This document shows, piece by piece, positions 1 through 6,780 of a DNA stretch of 15,106 nucleotides. The position numbers and the translations under genes were made by a program. Within the stretch, counting starts at the first letter, position 1. Each line of letters opens with the position of its first letter. The stretch covers positions 1-15,106 of the forward strand of contig JAQTNM010000011.1 in the NCBI GenBank assembly GCA_028713875.1. Reading direction: 5' to 3'. The notes under the pieces were generated by a model that saw only the letters and a list, made by a program, of their open reading frames with translations, was not told the origin of the DNA and did no database searches. This stretch comes from Candidatus Omnitrophota bacterium (GTDB lineage: Bacteria; Omnitrophota; Gorgyraeia; Gygaellales; Profunditerraquicolaceae).

Positions 1-621
1 AAGCAGATAAATGGCGCTTTCCGCAAGCCGGTAAATGCCTTTTGTATGCCTATCTCTTAATACTCGCTTATAATTAAAACTTTCCAGTTTCTTTTCGTCA
101 ATCAGCGCCCCCTGCACGTCTAAAGGTATATCCAGCCAGACAGGTCCGGGACGACCGGATTTTGCAAAGTAAAGCGCCTTTTCCAAATGATACCTGATGC
201 TTAAGGGGTCGAGCACAGAGACTGCGTATTTTGTAATAGGCCCTGCCATTGAGACGATATCCGCTTCCTGGACCCCCATCTGCCTGACCCCGCTATCCCC
301 GATCATATCAGGGCGCTTTACCTGGCCCGATATGACAAACAGAGGGATGGAATCTATCCACGCCCCTGTCACGGCAGTAACGGCATTCGTCGCTCCCGGC
401 CCGGTGGTCACCAGGACAACGCCTAAATTGTTTGTGTACTGGCTGTACGCTTCTGCGGCAATCGCGGCAGCCTGCTCATGAAGACAACAGGTATAGCCTA
501 ACTTTCCGCTTTTACCTAAGGAATCTACCAGATGCATACAGCCGCCGCCGGGCAGCAAAAAAACATGCCTGGCATCGGCCCTGGCAATAAAATCCATCAC
601 ATAATCGGATAACTTGATCAT
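1..621 (-). CDS. Acetolactate-synthase-like thiamine-pyrophosphate enzyme, N-terminal part (cut by window edge)
   Basis: The reading frame is open from the ATG at 621 to base 1, giving 207 codons with no stop, so the C-terminal part lies outside the window. The visible part is the PYR domain of the acetolactate synthase/benzoylformate decarboxylase superfamily. The expected cofactor-activating Glu is in CLHEQ (residue 49), TTGPGATN is at 72-79, and the ILVB-like stretch GVQEADIVSMAGPITKYA is near 116-133. It starts six bases after the stop of the NeuB-cupin gene, so the two are probably one operon. That neighbour favours a role in an unusual surface sugar (compare YerE-type TPP enzymes, which add two-carbon branches to nucleotide sugars) over branched-chain amino acid synthesis. 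The substrate is inferred only. The superfamily call is firm. Confidence 0.85.
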   Translation of the reverse strand, partial: MIKLSDYVMDFIARADARHVFLLPGGGCMHLVDSLGKSGKLGYTCCLHEQAAAIAAEAYSQYTNNLGVVLVTTGPGATNAVTAVTGAWIDSIPLFVISGQVKRPDMIGDSGVRQMGVQEADIVSMAGPITKYAVSVLDPLSIRYHLEKALYFAKSGRPGPVWLDIPLDVQGALIDEKKLESFNYKRVLRDRHTKGIYRLAESAIYLL

Positions 622-627
622 CGTAGG

Positions 628-2163
628 TTATATTTCTATGGCGGGCTTGGCGAGCCAGTCTGACCAGAAGGTCAGTTCCGTCTTCCTGTTCTTATTCTCC
701 AGGATCTGCTCATCGGCATAGTATGAATCACCGGCGAAATGCATGGTTGATATCTCTTCAAATACCGCTCCGTTCTTAGAGCTGAAACTATGCTCCGTGT
801 TCCGCTCAACGATCACCATATCCCCGGCCTTATAATCCTTCTCTGTCCCGTTAAGCTTTATCCTGATGTCGCCGTAAAGAACATGGAAGGTCTCCTCTTT
901 CTTCTTATGATAATGAAGCGGGTGCGCCTGGCCGGGAAGCACTATTATCAATTTCTTGCAGTATTCCCTATTGATACAGTTGATTATAGTGGCGCCGAAT
1001 TTCTCAAAATTATCTATACCGTAATGGTGCGATAGTTCAAGGTCTGCTTTCAGGGGCAAGTGTGTATTGCTTGCAACGAGCAATTTCCTTACCTGGCTCA
1101 ATATCTGCGGCACTCTGCCTCTTAAGCGCCTGAGCTTAACGTCCGCAAACATGACCGGTTTGTTTTCCCTGATTGTCCTGGAAGAAATGAATTCCGTATA
1201 CTTGGAAAAATCATTGGCAAGCAGCTGGCCCTTCAGGTTCGGTATGGCAAAGAAAACATCGCAAAGGCCTATTTTTTCATCTGCTTTAATTGTCCTTCTT
1301 GCAAAGACGCCTCTTTGTAATCCCCTTAGCTCATCTTTCTCTCCGGCAGATGCCTGCCCCTCATCACCCGGAATTCCGCATATGGCGAATGCCTCTTTGG
1401 CAGCCGAGAGCCACTGCCTTATCTGCCCGGGTCCGGAAGAATAATTATTTAACTTATAGGCACCTGTCTCTACCCCCACGTGCCTCTCAAAGACTGTTGC
1501 CCCCTCTCCGATGGCGATCTTGACCGCATCAAGATTGTCCGGCCCTTCGTGGGTAGAGTATCCTATCGCAACGCCCGGATACCTCTGACGCATAAAATCT
1601 ATCTGGCTGAGCCGCAGGTGGTTCCTGTCGGCGGGGTACTCGCTGACACAATGCATAAGGCAGAATATTTTCTTTCTATGCTCCAGAAAAGCGACGACTT
1701 TATCCACGTCCTCAACCGATGCCCCTCCGGCAGATAAAATGACCGGCTTGTCTGTCCCGGCTATTCTTTCCAGCAAAGGCCAATCATTAAACGAACAGCT
1801 TCCGATCTTTATGATATCAAAACCGTGCTTCTCCACTAAATCAACGGAATTCTCGTCAAAAGGGGTGCATATTGACAGAAAACCTGAATGCTTGATTTCG
1901 TCTTTTAATACCTTTAACTCTCTTTCTTCCAGTCTGGTCTCCTCAAAACGCTTAACATACTTAAGGTCTTTGCTGCCTTTGAAATCCGGATGGATAAAAG
2001 TCTCTAAATCCCTGTATTGGAGCTTAAACCCGAATTTAAAATCAAAGTCCCCGGTTACCCGGCCTATCTCTCTAATGATCCTCAGGCCGTGATCCAGGCT
2101 CCCCATATGATTATTGGCTATTTCAAAAATGAATAACTTATTAAAAAAGGCGCTTTTACCCAT
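628..2163 (-). CDS. NeuB-family sialic/nonulosonic acid synthase fused to SAF and cupin domains
   Basis: This is a 511-residue protein with three recognisable parts. Residues about 10-260 match the NeuB TIM barrel: FIFEIANNHMGS at 11-22, GYSTHEG at 201-207 and ERHVG at 226-230. NeuB enzymes condense phosphoenolpyruvate with an N-acyl sugar to make nonulosonic acids. Residues about 285-345 look like the SAF (antifreeze-like) domain that normally ends NeuB. The extra C-terminal 150 residues form a cupin with HYH at 417-419, Glu424 and His458 as probable metal ligands, resembling sugar-isomerase-type cupins. Plain NeuB proteins are about 340-360 residues, so this is a fusion. The start at 2163 is preceded by a G-rich Shine-Dalgarno. 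The TPP enzyme follows after six bases. The product sugar cannot be told from sequence. Confidence 0.88.
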   Translation of the reverse strand: MGKSAFFNKLFIFEIANNHMGSLDHGLRIIREIGRVTGDFDFKFGFKLQYRDLETFIHPDFKGSKDLKYVKRFEETRLEERELKVLKDEIKHSGFLSICTPFDENSVDLVEKHGFDIIKIGSCSFNDWPLLERIAGTDKPVILSAGGASVEDVDKVVAFLEHRKKIFCLMHCVSEYPADRNHLRLSQIDFMRQRYPGVAIGYSTHEGPDNLDAVKIAIGEGATVFERHVGVETGAYKLNNYSSGPGQIRQWLSAAKEAFAICGIPGDEGQASAGEKDELRGLQRGVFARRTIKADEKIGLCDVFFAIPNLKGQLLANDFSKYTEFISSRTIRENKPVMFADVKLRRLRGRVPQILSQVRKLLVASNTHLPLKADLELSHHYGIDNFEKFGATIINCINREYCKKLIIVLPGQAHPLHYHKKKEETFHVLYGDIRIKLNGTEKDYKAGDMVIVERNTEHSFSSKNGAVFEEISTMHFAGDSYYADEQILENKNRKTELTFWSDWLAKPAIEI

Positions 2164-2234
2164 ATAATCCCCCCGTACCGCAAGATAGAAACCCTCCCTT
2201 GCTGCCTGGAAAGCATGACCCTTACAGGATAAAT

Positions 2235-2240
2235 ATTATA
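2235..2240 (-). promoter_or_regulatory. Probable -10 box for the NeuB-cupin/TPP operon
   Basis: A perfect TATAAT on the minus strand sits in an AT-rich stretch, giving a leader of about 65 bases before the ATG at 2163. The -35 region is poor. Within the leader, GCAAG (2198-2202) and CTTGC (2180-2184) can form a small hairpin ahead of the G-rich ribosome binding site. Confidence 0.4.
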
Positions 2241-2266
2241 CAATATAACTTATTTTAAATAAACAG

Positions 2267-2734
2267 TTAAAGTGTGATCTGCGATTCCGTGGAAGCCGGG
2301 GGGATTTCAGGGGCGGGGCCGGATTTTTCTTCGGGCATGTTTTGGCTTGGTCTTGCCGGCTTGACCTCTATCTCGAACTCAGGAGTGGAAATAGTCTTAT
2401 CTTGAACTTTTACCGAGGCGGGTTTGATCTTGAGTTTTCCGCTATCCTTGGGCGCTAAAATGTACGCGTAAACCGCCACTGACTTGACCTCGCCTTCTAT
2501 AAAAGAGACCGTTGAGGATTGGGCCTGGGAAATTACAGTAAAACCCGCAAAATCAGGCATAACCGGCTCAAGGATGCTATCTTTCCTGGTAGAAGTAACA
2601 ACCAGTTTATAAGCGATCGTCTCATCCGCTGTTATGCTTAGCTTATCTACTTGCGCATTGATGGTTACTTCAGCAAAAGCTGTTGTATAAACGCAGCAAA
2701 CCAGAAATGCTAAAATAATTATTTTATTCTTCAT
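2267..2734 (-). CDS. Exported BatD-type N-terminal domain protein (short)
   Basis: This is a 155-residue protein with a clear Sec signal peptide (hydrophobic residues about 5-20, ending AFAEV). The mature part, VTINAQVDKLSITADETIAYKL and onward, reads like the first immunoglobulin-like domain of BatD (aerotolerance/oxygen-tolerance family). A Pro/Glu-rich tail follows. BatD proteins usually run to several hundred residues with repeated domains and a membrane anchor, and none of that is present here. No BatA, BatB or MoxR-type ATPase gene lies beside it. The start could be the GTG at 2740 or the ATG at 2734. There is no convincing Shine-Dalgarno, and a TATAAT lies so close upstream that the mRNA may be nearly leaderless. 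Family call moderate, role unknown. Confidence 0.65.
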   Translation of the reverse strand: MKNKIIILAFLVCCVYTTAFAEVTINAQVDKLSITADETIAYKLVVTSTRKDSILEPVMPDFAGFTVISQAQSSTVSFIEGEVKSVAVYAYILAPKDSGKLKIKPASVKVQDKTISTPEFEIEVKPARPSQNMPEEKSGPAPEIPPASTESQITL

Positions 2735-2743
2735 AATCACTAA

Positions 2744-2773
2744 ATTATACTACGGGACCGATACCGGGGGCAA
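2744..2773 (-). promoter_or_regulatory. Promoter for the BatD-like gene
   Basis: On the minus strand TTGCCC (2773-2768) is followed, after 18 bases, by a perfect TATAAT (2749-2744). The likely transcription start, near 2737, falls next to the GTG/ATG start codons. This separates the gene from the dusB operon that ends at 2788. Confidence 0.5.
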
Positions 2774-2787
2774 TAAGCAATATAAAA

Positions 2788-3747
2788 TCATCCCGCTTTC
2801 TGGCCCACCCGTTTATAGCCGCGGAATTCTTCAATTACGCGGCACATCTCTTGCCTGGTTTTTGCGCGATAAGCCTTTTCACGCAGCCGCCTTATTTTGC
2901 GGAAGCCCCTGCTGTACCAACCGAAGAATTTATGGAATATGCTTACCGCGTTCCTTGCGCCGTAAAAATCAATACAGGAATCCAGGTGCTCAAGCATGGC
3001 CCGGGCGACTTCATCCGCCTGCGGCAGCTCCTTTGCCTTGCGGAAAAACCAGGGATTTCCCAAAGCCCCCCTGGCCACCAGGACGGCGTCGCAGCCGGTC
3101 TCATCAAACATTTTTTCGGCTAATCCTGCCGAAAACACGTTGCCGCTGGCAATAACCGGTATATCTAAAGACTTCTTTACCTGCCGGATAACCCGGTAAT
3201 CCACTTCTCCGCCGTAGCCCTGGGTTTTGGTCCTGCCGTGGATGAATAGGGCGCTTGCTCCCGCACCCTGTGCATAAAGAGCCACCTCGCGGGCATTTAT
3301 GGAATTCTTATCCCAGCCAATGCGTATCTTTACCGTAACCGGCACCCGCGAATTCTCAACCACTAATTTAAGGAGCCTCTGCAGCTTAAGCGGGTCCTTT
3401 AAGAGACTGGCGCCTTCTCCCCTGCGGGTGACTTTTTTTACCGGGCAGGCAGCGTTAAAATCCAGGATATCATATTTATAACTTTTGAGTATATCCAACG
3501 CCCTTAATATATAGTCCTGCTCGCATCCCAGAATCTGAACGCCCAGGGGCTTATCCTCTTTATTGGTAGAGAGCATCTGGCTGGTCTTGCGGCTGTTATA
3601 ACCCAGTGAGCGCACGTTGATCATCTCTACGAACGCCAGCTCAGCCCCGAACTTACGGTTCAGGAGGCGAAAAGGCAAATCGCTTATGCCGGACATAGGC
3701 GCAAGGATCAGGCGCGAATTCAATCTCAAATTTCCGATCTTAAGCAT
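2788..3747 (-). CDS. dusB: tRNA-dihydrouridine synthase, DusB/NifR3 type
   Basis: This is a 319-residue FMN enzyme that reduces uridine to dihydrouridine in the tRNA D-loop. The TIM barrel begins with LKIGNLRLNSRLILAPMSG. The catalytic Cys101 lies in NAACPVKKV, followed by TRRGEGASLL. The phosphate- and substrate-contacting segments VKIRIGW (139-145), FIHGRT (168-173) and IASGNV (199-204) are all present, as is ARGALGNPWFF (225-235). The C-terminal helical domain follows. Length is normal for the family. The start is nine bases after the stop of the coiled-coil gene and has no good Shine-Dalgarno, suggesting coupled translation. Assignment to DusB rather than another Dus subgroup rests on the N-terminal signature. 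Confidence 0.93.
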   Translation of the reverse strand: MLKIGNLRLNSRLILAPMSGISDLPFRLLNRKFGAELAFVEMINVRSLGYNSRKTSQMLSTNKEDKPLGVQILGCEQDYILRALDILKSYKYDILDFNAACPVKKVTRRGEGASLLKDPLKLQRLLKLVVENSRVPVTVKIRIGWDKNSINAREVALYAQGAGASALFIHGRTKTQGYGGEVDYRVIRQVKKSLDIPVIASGNVFSAGLAEKMFDETGCDAVLVARGALGNPWFFRKAKELPQADEVARAMLEHLDSCIDFYGARNAVSIFHKFFGWYSRGFRKIRRLREKAYRAKTRQEMCRVIEEFRGYKRVGQKAG

Positions 3748-3756
3748 GTTCTGTAA

Positions 3757-4377
3757 TTATTCTGAGACTCCGGCAACAGGGGCAGCCGGTTGGTTCTTAT
3801 ACGCTTCCAGGCGCCTCTCATATTCCGCAAGACGCTTATTCTGCATTTCCGATTGCCGCTTATACCCGTCCAGGCGCTCTTTATACCCGGATATCTCCCG
3901 GTTGGTTTTATCCATCTGCTCTTTAAAAAATGCTTCCAGCTGCCTGGACTGCGCAAGCTGTTCCTCTTTCTGCCGCTGCAGTCTCTGGCCGTACTCATCC
4001 AGTTTACGTTTATAACCGCCAAACTCGCTCTCCTGCTTTTCCGTCCGGGCTTTATATTCCGCTAATAGCTCCTCGTACCTTGATAATTGCCGGCTGTATC
4101 CTTCCAGCTGCTCTTTATATTCCGCAAGCTTTAATTCCAGGGATTGCTTCAGCTGCCTTTCGGTTTCCTGCTGCAGGATAAATTCCTTGTCTTTTCTTTT
4201 CGCTTCAAGCTCGCTCTTTATTGAATCTTCCGTCTTGATGCGGTATTCCAGCTGCCCCATAACGGATGACTCTATCCGCCTCTCGGTTTCCTGCTGCAGC
4301 TTATTTTGATAAACGATGATACCGGCTCCGAATAAAACAAGGCAGACTAATACCGCTATTAAAGTATTCTTCATCAT
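3757..4377 (-). CDS. Membrane-anchored coiled-coil protein with Tyr-patterned heptads
   Basis: This is a 206-residue protein. Residues about 4-22 form one hydrophobic segment (TLIAVLVCLVLFGAGIIVY), probably an uncleaved N-terminal anchor. From residue 25 to 195 it is almost pure charged alpha-helix built of heptads of the form Leu-x-x-Tyr-x-x-x, for example LAEYKEQ, LEGYSRQ, LSRYEEL, LAEYKAR, LDEYGQR, LDGYKRQ, LAEYERR and LEAYKNQ. A short Pro/Ala tail ends it. No enzymatic motif is visible. It lies between an unknown membrane protein and dusB in the same direction, with GAGGG about eight bases before the ATG pair. A structural or tethering role in the envelope is a guess from shape only. Confidence 0.8.
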   Translation of the reverse strand: MMKNTLIAVLVCLVLFGAGIIVYQNKLQQETERRIESSVMGQLEYRIKTEDSIKSELEAKRKDKEFILQQETERQLKQSLELKLAEYKEQLEGYSRQLSRYEELLAEYKARTEKQESEFGGYKRKLDEYGQRLQRQKEEQLAQSRQLEAFFKEQMDKTNREISGYKERLDGYKRQSEMQNKRLAEYERRLEAYKNQPAAPVAGVSE

Positions 4378-4433
4378 GGTTATTCCCTCTTTTGTTCTGG
4401 TTGTCCCGCAGGTAAAGGCAAGGAGAACTTATT

Positions 4434-4769
4434 TTATGTTCCGCCGGCTACAGACAGCAGGTTCCATAAAAGAATGATGATGGCTATGGCCAGTGTCGCG
4501 GTATTTAATTTCGGGTAGCGGGCTTTAGACAATCCTGCGCCTGCGATAATCAAACCCGGGAGTGCGAATTTCCATCCCATAATACTCATTATAAGTATAT
4601 ATACGGGCAATGAAAAAGCAGCGCAAACTCCGTCTTTTATGCTTAAGCCTCTGCGGTAAATAAGGTCAACTGCAAAAAATACAAGCGGTAAATAGGTAAC
4701 CAGGCCCAGCCCCATATGCGCCAGGAATCTGTAAAATGCAGCTGCGGCACGGGGATCTTTTTCGCTCAT
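4434..4769 (-). CDS. Small integral membrane protein, unknown
   Basis: This is a 111-residue protein with about three hydrophobic helices (residues near 19-38, 49-78 and 90-108) and a charged N-terminus MSEKDPRAAA. I do not recognise a family. It begins 16 bases after the end of the exported beta-rich protein gene and sits in the same minus-strand run as greA and dusB. It may thus be cotranscribed with them. There is no clear ribosome binding site and no Cys or His motif. Confidence 0.7.
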   Translation of the reverse strand: MSEKDPRAAAAFYRFLAHMGLGLVTYLPLVFFAVDLIYRRGLSIKDGVCAAFSLPVYILIMSIMGWKFALPGLIIAGAGLSKARYPKLNTATLAIAIIILLWNLLSVAGGT

Positions 4770-4785
4770 TTTAGCCGTTGCCCTA

Positions 4786-5214
4786 TTATTTTTTTACTAT
4801 TTTAAAGGAGCTGAAAGTGCGGTCGCTTTTTTCCCCGTCGCGCAACACCTGCACCAGGACCCACGTATAAACCCGGTTATTTTCAAAAAGCGAAGCAGGC
4901 ACCCTGAAGGGGTAATTAGCCGAATCAACTTTATCTTTAAGGATCAAATTCTGCCCGGTAGCATTATAGCCTCTATATAGCCTGAAGTCAAAGTAGTCGG
5001 TTTCCGCGAAACGCGTCCTTATCCATTTGAATTCAAGGTGATCTTTGCCGGATAAGACGATGTCATCCGTGACCGGGTATAGCAGCGTAGGCCCGGGCAT
5101 GGACCTGAAATCATCCTTCATCAGGACACTGCAATATAAGTCTGGAATAAGCAAGGGCGGGCTTAAAAACAAGACAAGGCAGATTACGGCTGCAACTTTC
5201 ATACTATGGCGCAT
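4786..5214 (-). CDS. Exported small beta-rich (fibronectin/Ig-like) protein
   Basis: This is a 142-residue protein with an N-terminal hydrophobic stretch (about 6-20), read as a signal peptide or anchor. The mature part has the sequence style of a single fibronectin type III or Ig-like module: PxLLYPVTDD, then LEFKWIRT, then FDFRLYRG, and VYTWVLVQVLRDGEKSD near the end. That alternation of Trp, Tyr and polar positions suggests a beta sandwich of about 100 residues. The start may be the ATG at 5214, or 5202 four codons inside. It lies just after greA. The family is not identified and the function is unknown. Confidence 0.68.
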   Translation of the reverse strand: MRHSMKVAAVICLVLFLSPPLLIPDLYCSVLMKDDFRSMPGPTLLYPVTDDIVLSGKDHLEFKWIRTRFAETDYFDFRLYRGYNATGQNLILKDKVDSANYPFRVPASLFENNRVYTWVLVQVLRDGEKSDRTFSSFKIVKK

Positions 5215-5226
5215 CCTGCTCTCTTG

Positions 5227-5697
5227 TTATCTTGAAATTTTGAGTATCTCGTATTTTAAAATCCCGGCCGGAACCTTGATCTCAACTATGTCTTTTTCTT
5301 TATGATTCATCAGGGCCGCGCCTACGGGAGAAGTAATGGAGATCTTGCCTTCGTTATAATCTGCTTCCGTTTCCGAGACCAGGATATATTCCAGCACCTC
5401 CTGAGAATCAAGGTCCCTGATCGTAACGGATGCCCCGATCAGGACCTCATCGCTGGACATACTCTCATCATCAAGGATGCGCGCCTGCGCCAGCTTGGAT
5501 TCAAGCTCGGCGATCTTCTTTTCATTCAGGCCCTGGGCCTCTTTTGCCGCCTCATATTCGGCATTCTCGCTGATATCACCCTGGGCCCTGGCCTCTCCTA
5601 TCGCCTTGCTGAGCTGCCTGCGCTTGTCTTTCTTGAGGAACTGGAGCTCTTCCATTAATTTTTCGTAACCGCTTCTGGTCAGATATATCTCGTCCAT
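5227..5697 (-). CDS. greA: Transcription elongation factor GreA
   Basis: This is a 156-residue GreA, the factor that enters the RNA polymerase secondary channel and stimulates cleavage of backtracked RNA. The N-terminal coiled coil carries the family signature ARAQGDISENAEYEAAKEAQ, whose acidic tip residues Asp and Glu position the catalytic metal. The C-terminal FKBP-like domain has VLIGASVTIRDL and SPVGAALMNHKEKDIVEI. The ATG at 5697 (MDEIYLTRSGYEKL) gives the normal family length. An upstream in-frame start at 5760 would add 21 residues that do not belong to GreA and would overlap the preceding gene. It is followed after 12 bases by the exported protein gene. Confidence 0.96.
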   Translation of the reverse strand: MDEIYLTRSGYEKLMEELQFLKKDKRRQLSKAIGEARAQGDISENAEYEAAKEAQGLNEKKIAELESKLAQARILDDESMSSDEVLIGASVTIRDLDSQEVLEYILVSETEADYNEGKISITSPVGAALMNHKEKDIVEIKVPAGILKYEILKISR

Positions 5698-5714
5698 AGC
5701 TATAGGATAGCTCT

Positions 5715-6038
5715 TTATTTTTTTATAATTTTTATCGTAGTATGCATCCCGTCTTTCCACGGCCAGAGCATGCTGAATATCGCGTCTTTACCGCGGCTCC
5801 AGAAATAGAGGGTCTGGCCGGGCAGGATACCGCCGAAGCCGTCTACTATCTGGCGCACCTGGAATGATAACCTCTCTTTGGAGGGAAATACGGGGGAACC
5901 GAAAAAAGCCTGAAGGCGGGCATGCAATTTCTCCAGCTCATCCTTTATCACCACCGCCTCGAAATTATTGTCGCAATCAAGGCGCAAAGCTTCAAAGGGG
6001 ATATCCTTTACTTCGTTCTTGATCTCGTTGAATTCCAT
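5715..6038 (-). CDS. Conserved-looking small protein of unknown function
   Basis: This is a 107-residue soluble protein with no signal peptide or membrane segment. Helical charged stretches are followed by a possible beta-rich end (GQTLYFWSRGKDAIFSMLWPWKDGMHTTIKIIKK). Trp and aromatic residues are enriched in the C-terminal third. I do not recognise the family. It heads the greA group, 17 bases upstream. There is no Shine-Dalgarno; a perfect TATAAT ends exactly six bases before the ATG, so its mRNA is probably leaderless. That architecture supports the start codon chosen. Confidence 0.7.
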   Translation of the reverse strand: MEFNEIKNEVKDIPFEALRLDCDNNFEAVVIKDELEKLHARLQAFFGSPVFPSKERLSFQVRQIVDGFGGILPGQTLYFWSRGKDAIFSMLWPWKDGMHTTIKIIKK

Positions 6039-6044
6039 ACTTGT

Positions 6045-6050
6045 ATTATA
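6045..6050 (-). promoter_or_regulatory. TATAAT box placed for leaderless transcription
   Basis: TATAAT on the minus strand is followed by the six bases ACAAGT and then ATG (6038-6036), so initiation about seven bases downstream would start on the A of the ATG. The -35 region is weak. Confidence 0.5.
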
Positions 6051-6097
6051 GCATTTAATCCGGTAAAAGATAGCCTAAAATGGAAACAAAAAAAAGA

Positions 6098-6493
6098 TTA
6101 TTTGAATTGATTTTTGAAATGCTCGTAAAAATCCCGGCGGACCATCTGGTATATTTTATCCTTGTCGTAGCCCCGGATAACGGTAAATTTCATCTTATAA
6201 CAATGCTCGGTATTCTTCTGCTCATGGTGGACAGGGACAGCCTGCGCTTTAATGATATACCTTTCATGAAAAGAAATGGTAAAATCAACGGGGGTAGCGG
6301 GGAGTTTCCTTGCTAAAATAACGCAAAAACCCTTCAGATTGATATCTTTTATACAGCAAGGCACATAGCTATCCTGGCCCTCCCATTTGATCAGGGCCTG
6401 AGAATCAATATGCCAGCGCGGAACCTGCCTGCGCTCTTTTTTGCCTGAAGGTGCCGGTTGTTTTCTTCTGCGGAAAAAATTAAAGAATCCCAT
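6098..6493 (-). CDS. PilZ-domain protein
   Basis: This is a 131-residue protein. A basic N-terminus (FFRRRKQPAPSGKK) leads into ERRQVPRW near 20-27, which fits the RxxxR half of the PilZ cyclic-di-GMP site. The second half, usually [DN]-x-S-x-x-G, appears as DINLKG with Asn in place of Ser. PilZ beta-barrel strands follow (GFCVIL, VDFTISFHERYIIKAQAVPV, CYKMKFTVI). The C-terminal helix (YQMVRRDFYEHFKNQFK) is usual for the fold. Binding of cyclic-di-GMP is likely but not certain because of the Asn. It has its own promoter and a good GAGG ribosome binding site six bases from the ATG. No cyclase or EAL gene is in the window. Confidence 0.82.
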   Translation of the reverse strand: MGFFNFFRRRKQPAPSGKKERRQVPRWHIDSQALIKWEGQDSYVPCCIKDINLKGFCVILARKLPATPVDFTISFHERYIIKAQAVPVHHEQKNTEHCYKMKFTVIRGYDKDKIYQMVRRDFYEHFKNQFK

Positions 6494-6511
6494 ATCTTGC
6501 CTCTATTTTTT

Positions 6512-6540
6512 ATTATACCAAAATTCCTGCGCTGACTCAA
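6512..6540 (-). promoter_or_regulatory. Sigma70-type promoter of the PilZ gene
   Basis: On the minus strand TTGAGT (6540-6535) is followed, after exactly 17 bases, by a perfect TATAAT (6517-6512). Expected initiation is near 6505, leaving a short leader that contains AGAGG before the ATG at 6493. Confidence 0.7.
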
Positions 6541-6569
6541 GTGCGAAATTTGATGTTTGTTGTCACTTC

Positions 6570-6583
6570 TGAAAGCGCTTTCT
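6570..6583. promoter_or_regulatory. LacI/GalR-type (cre-like) operator palindrome
   Basis: TGAAAGCGCTTTCT contains the perfect 12-base palindrome GAAAGCGCTTTC (6571-6582) and fits the degenerate cre consensus TGWAARCGYTWNCW at every position. It lies about 30 bases upstream of the -35 of the PilZ promoter. No LacI-family gene is in the window. Confidence 0.35.
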
Positions 6584-6636
6584 AAAAAACCCGTTTTGGC
6601 CTTGATTTTTACCGGAAAATATTCCATACTTTCCAT

Positions 6637-6736
6637 ACAAGCGTTTACTCATTTTGTTAAAAGGAGGGTAGCAGGGATAGCGGAAGCTAACCAGGCCTAT
6701 CACCTACAAAAAACCCCGGGAATTCGGGGTTTTTTT
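6637..6736 (+). ncRNA. Possible small plus-strand RNA ending in a hairpin terminator
   Basis: In the 287-base gap between the PilZ and hemerythrin-like genes, TTGATT (6602-6607) and CATACT (6625-6630), 17 bases apart, could start a plus-strand RNA. It would contain TAGC-GGAA-GCTA (6678-6689), a GNRA-capped hairpin, which competes with GATAG (6676-6680) pairing CTATC (6697-6701). GTAG/CTAC (6668-6671/6704-6707) could close the unit. It ends in the terminator at 6709-6736. The promoter is weak, so this is tentative. Confidence 0.25.
6709..6736. terminator. Bidirectional intrinsic terminator
   Basis: AAAAACCCCG (6709-6718) and CGGGGTTTTT (6725-6734) form a ten-base stem around a six-base loop, with T-runs on both strands. 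It lies 45-70 bases after the stop of the hemerythrin-like gene and so closes that gene. It could also end a plus-strand RNA. Confidence 0.8.
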
Positions 6737-6780
6737 GTTTCTACCGCAGATATCCCGGCACAGCAGGACCGGGGCTAAGC

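Noticed and set aside
197..481. Plus-strand open frame at the left end, and similar plus-strand frames elsewhere
   Set aside because: It lies wholly antisense to the TPP enzyme, whose frame has clear family motifs. Other plus-strand frames mirror strong minus-strand genes in the same way.
5698..5760. Longer start for GreA, 21 codons upstream
   Set aside because: The added residues do not fit GreA, overlap the previous gene and exceed family length. The ATG at 5697 fits.
6570..6656. Twenty-nine-codon minus-strand frame (MSKRLYGKYG...)
   Set aside because: There is no Shine-Dalgarno (the upstream bases are C/T-rich), and it covers the operator-like palindrome. Probably chance.
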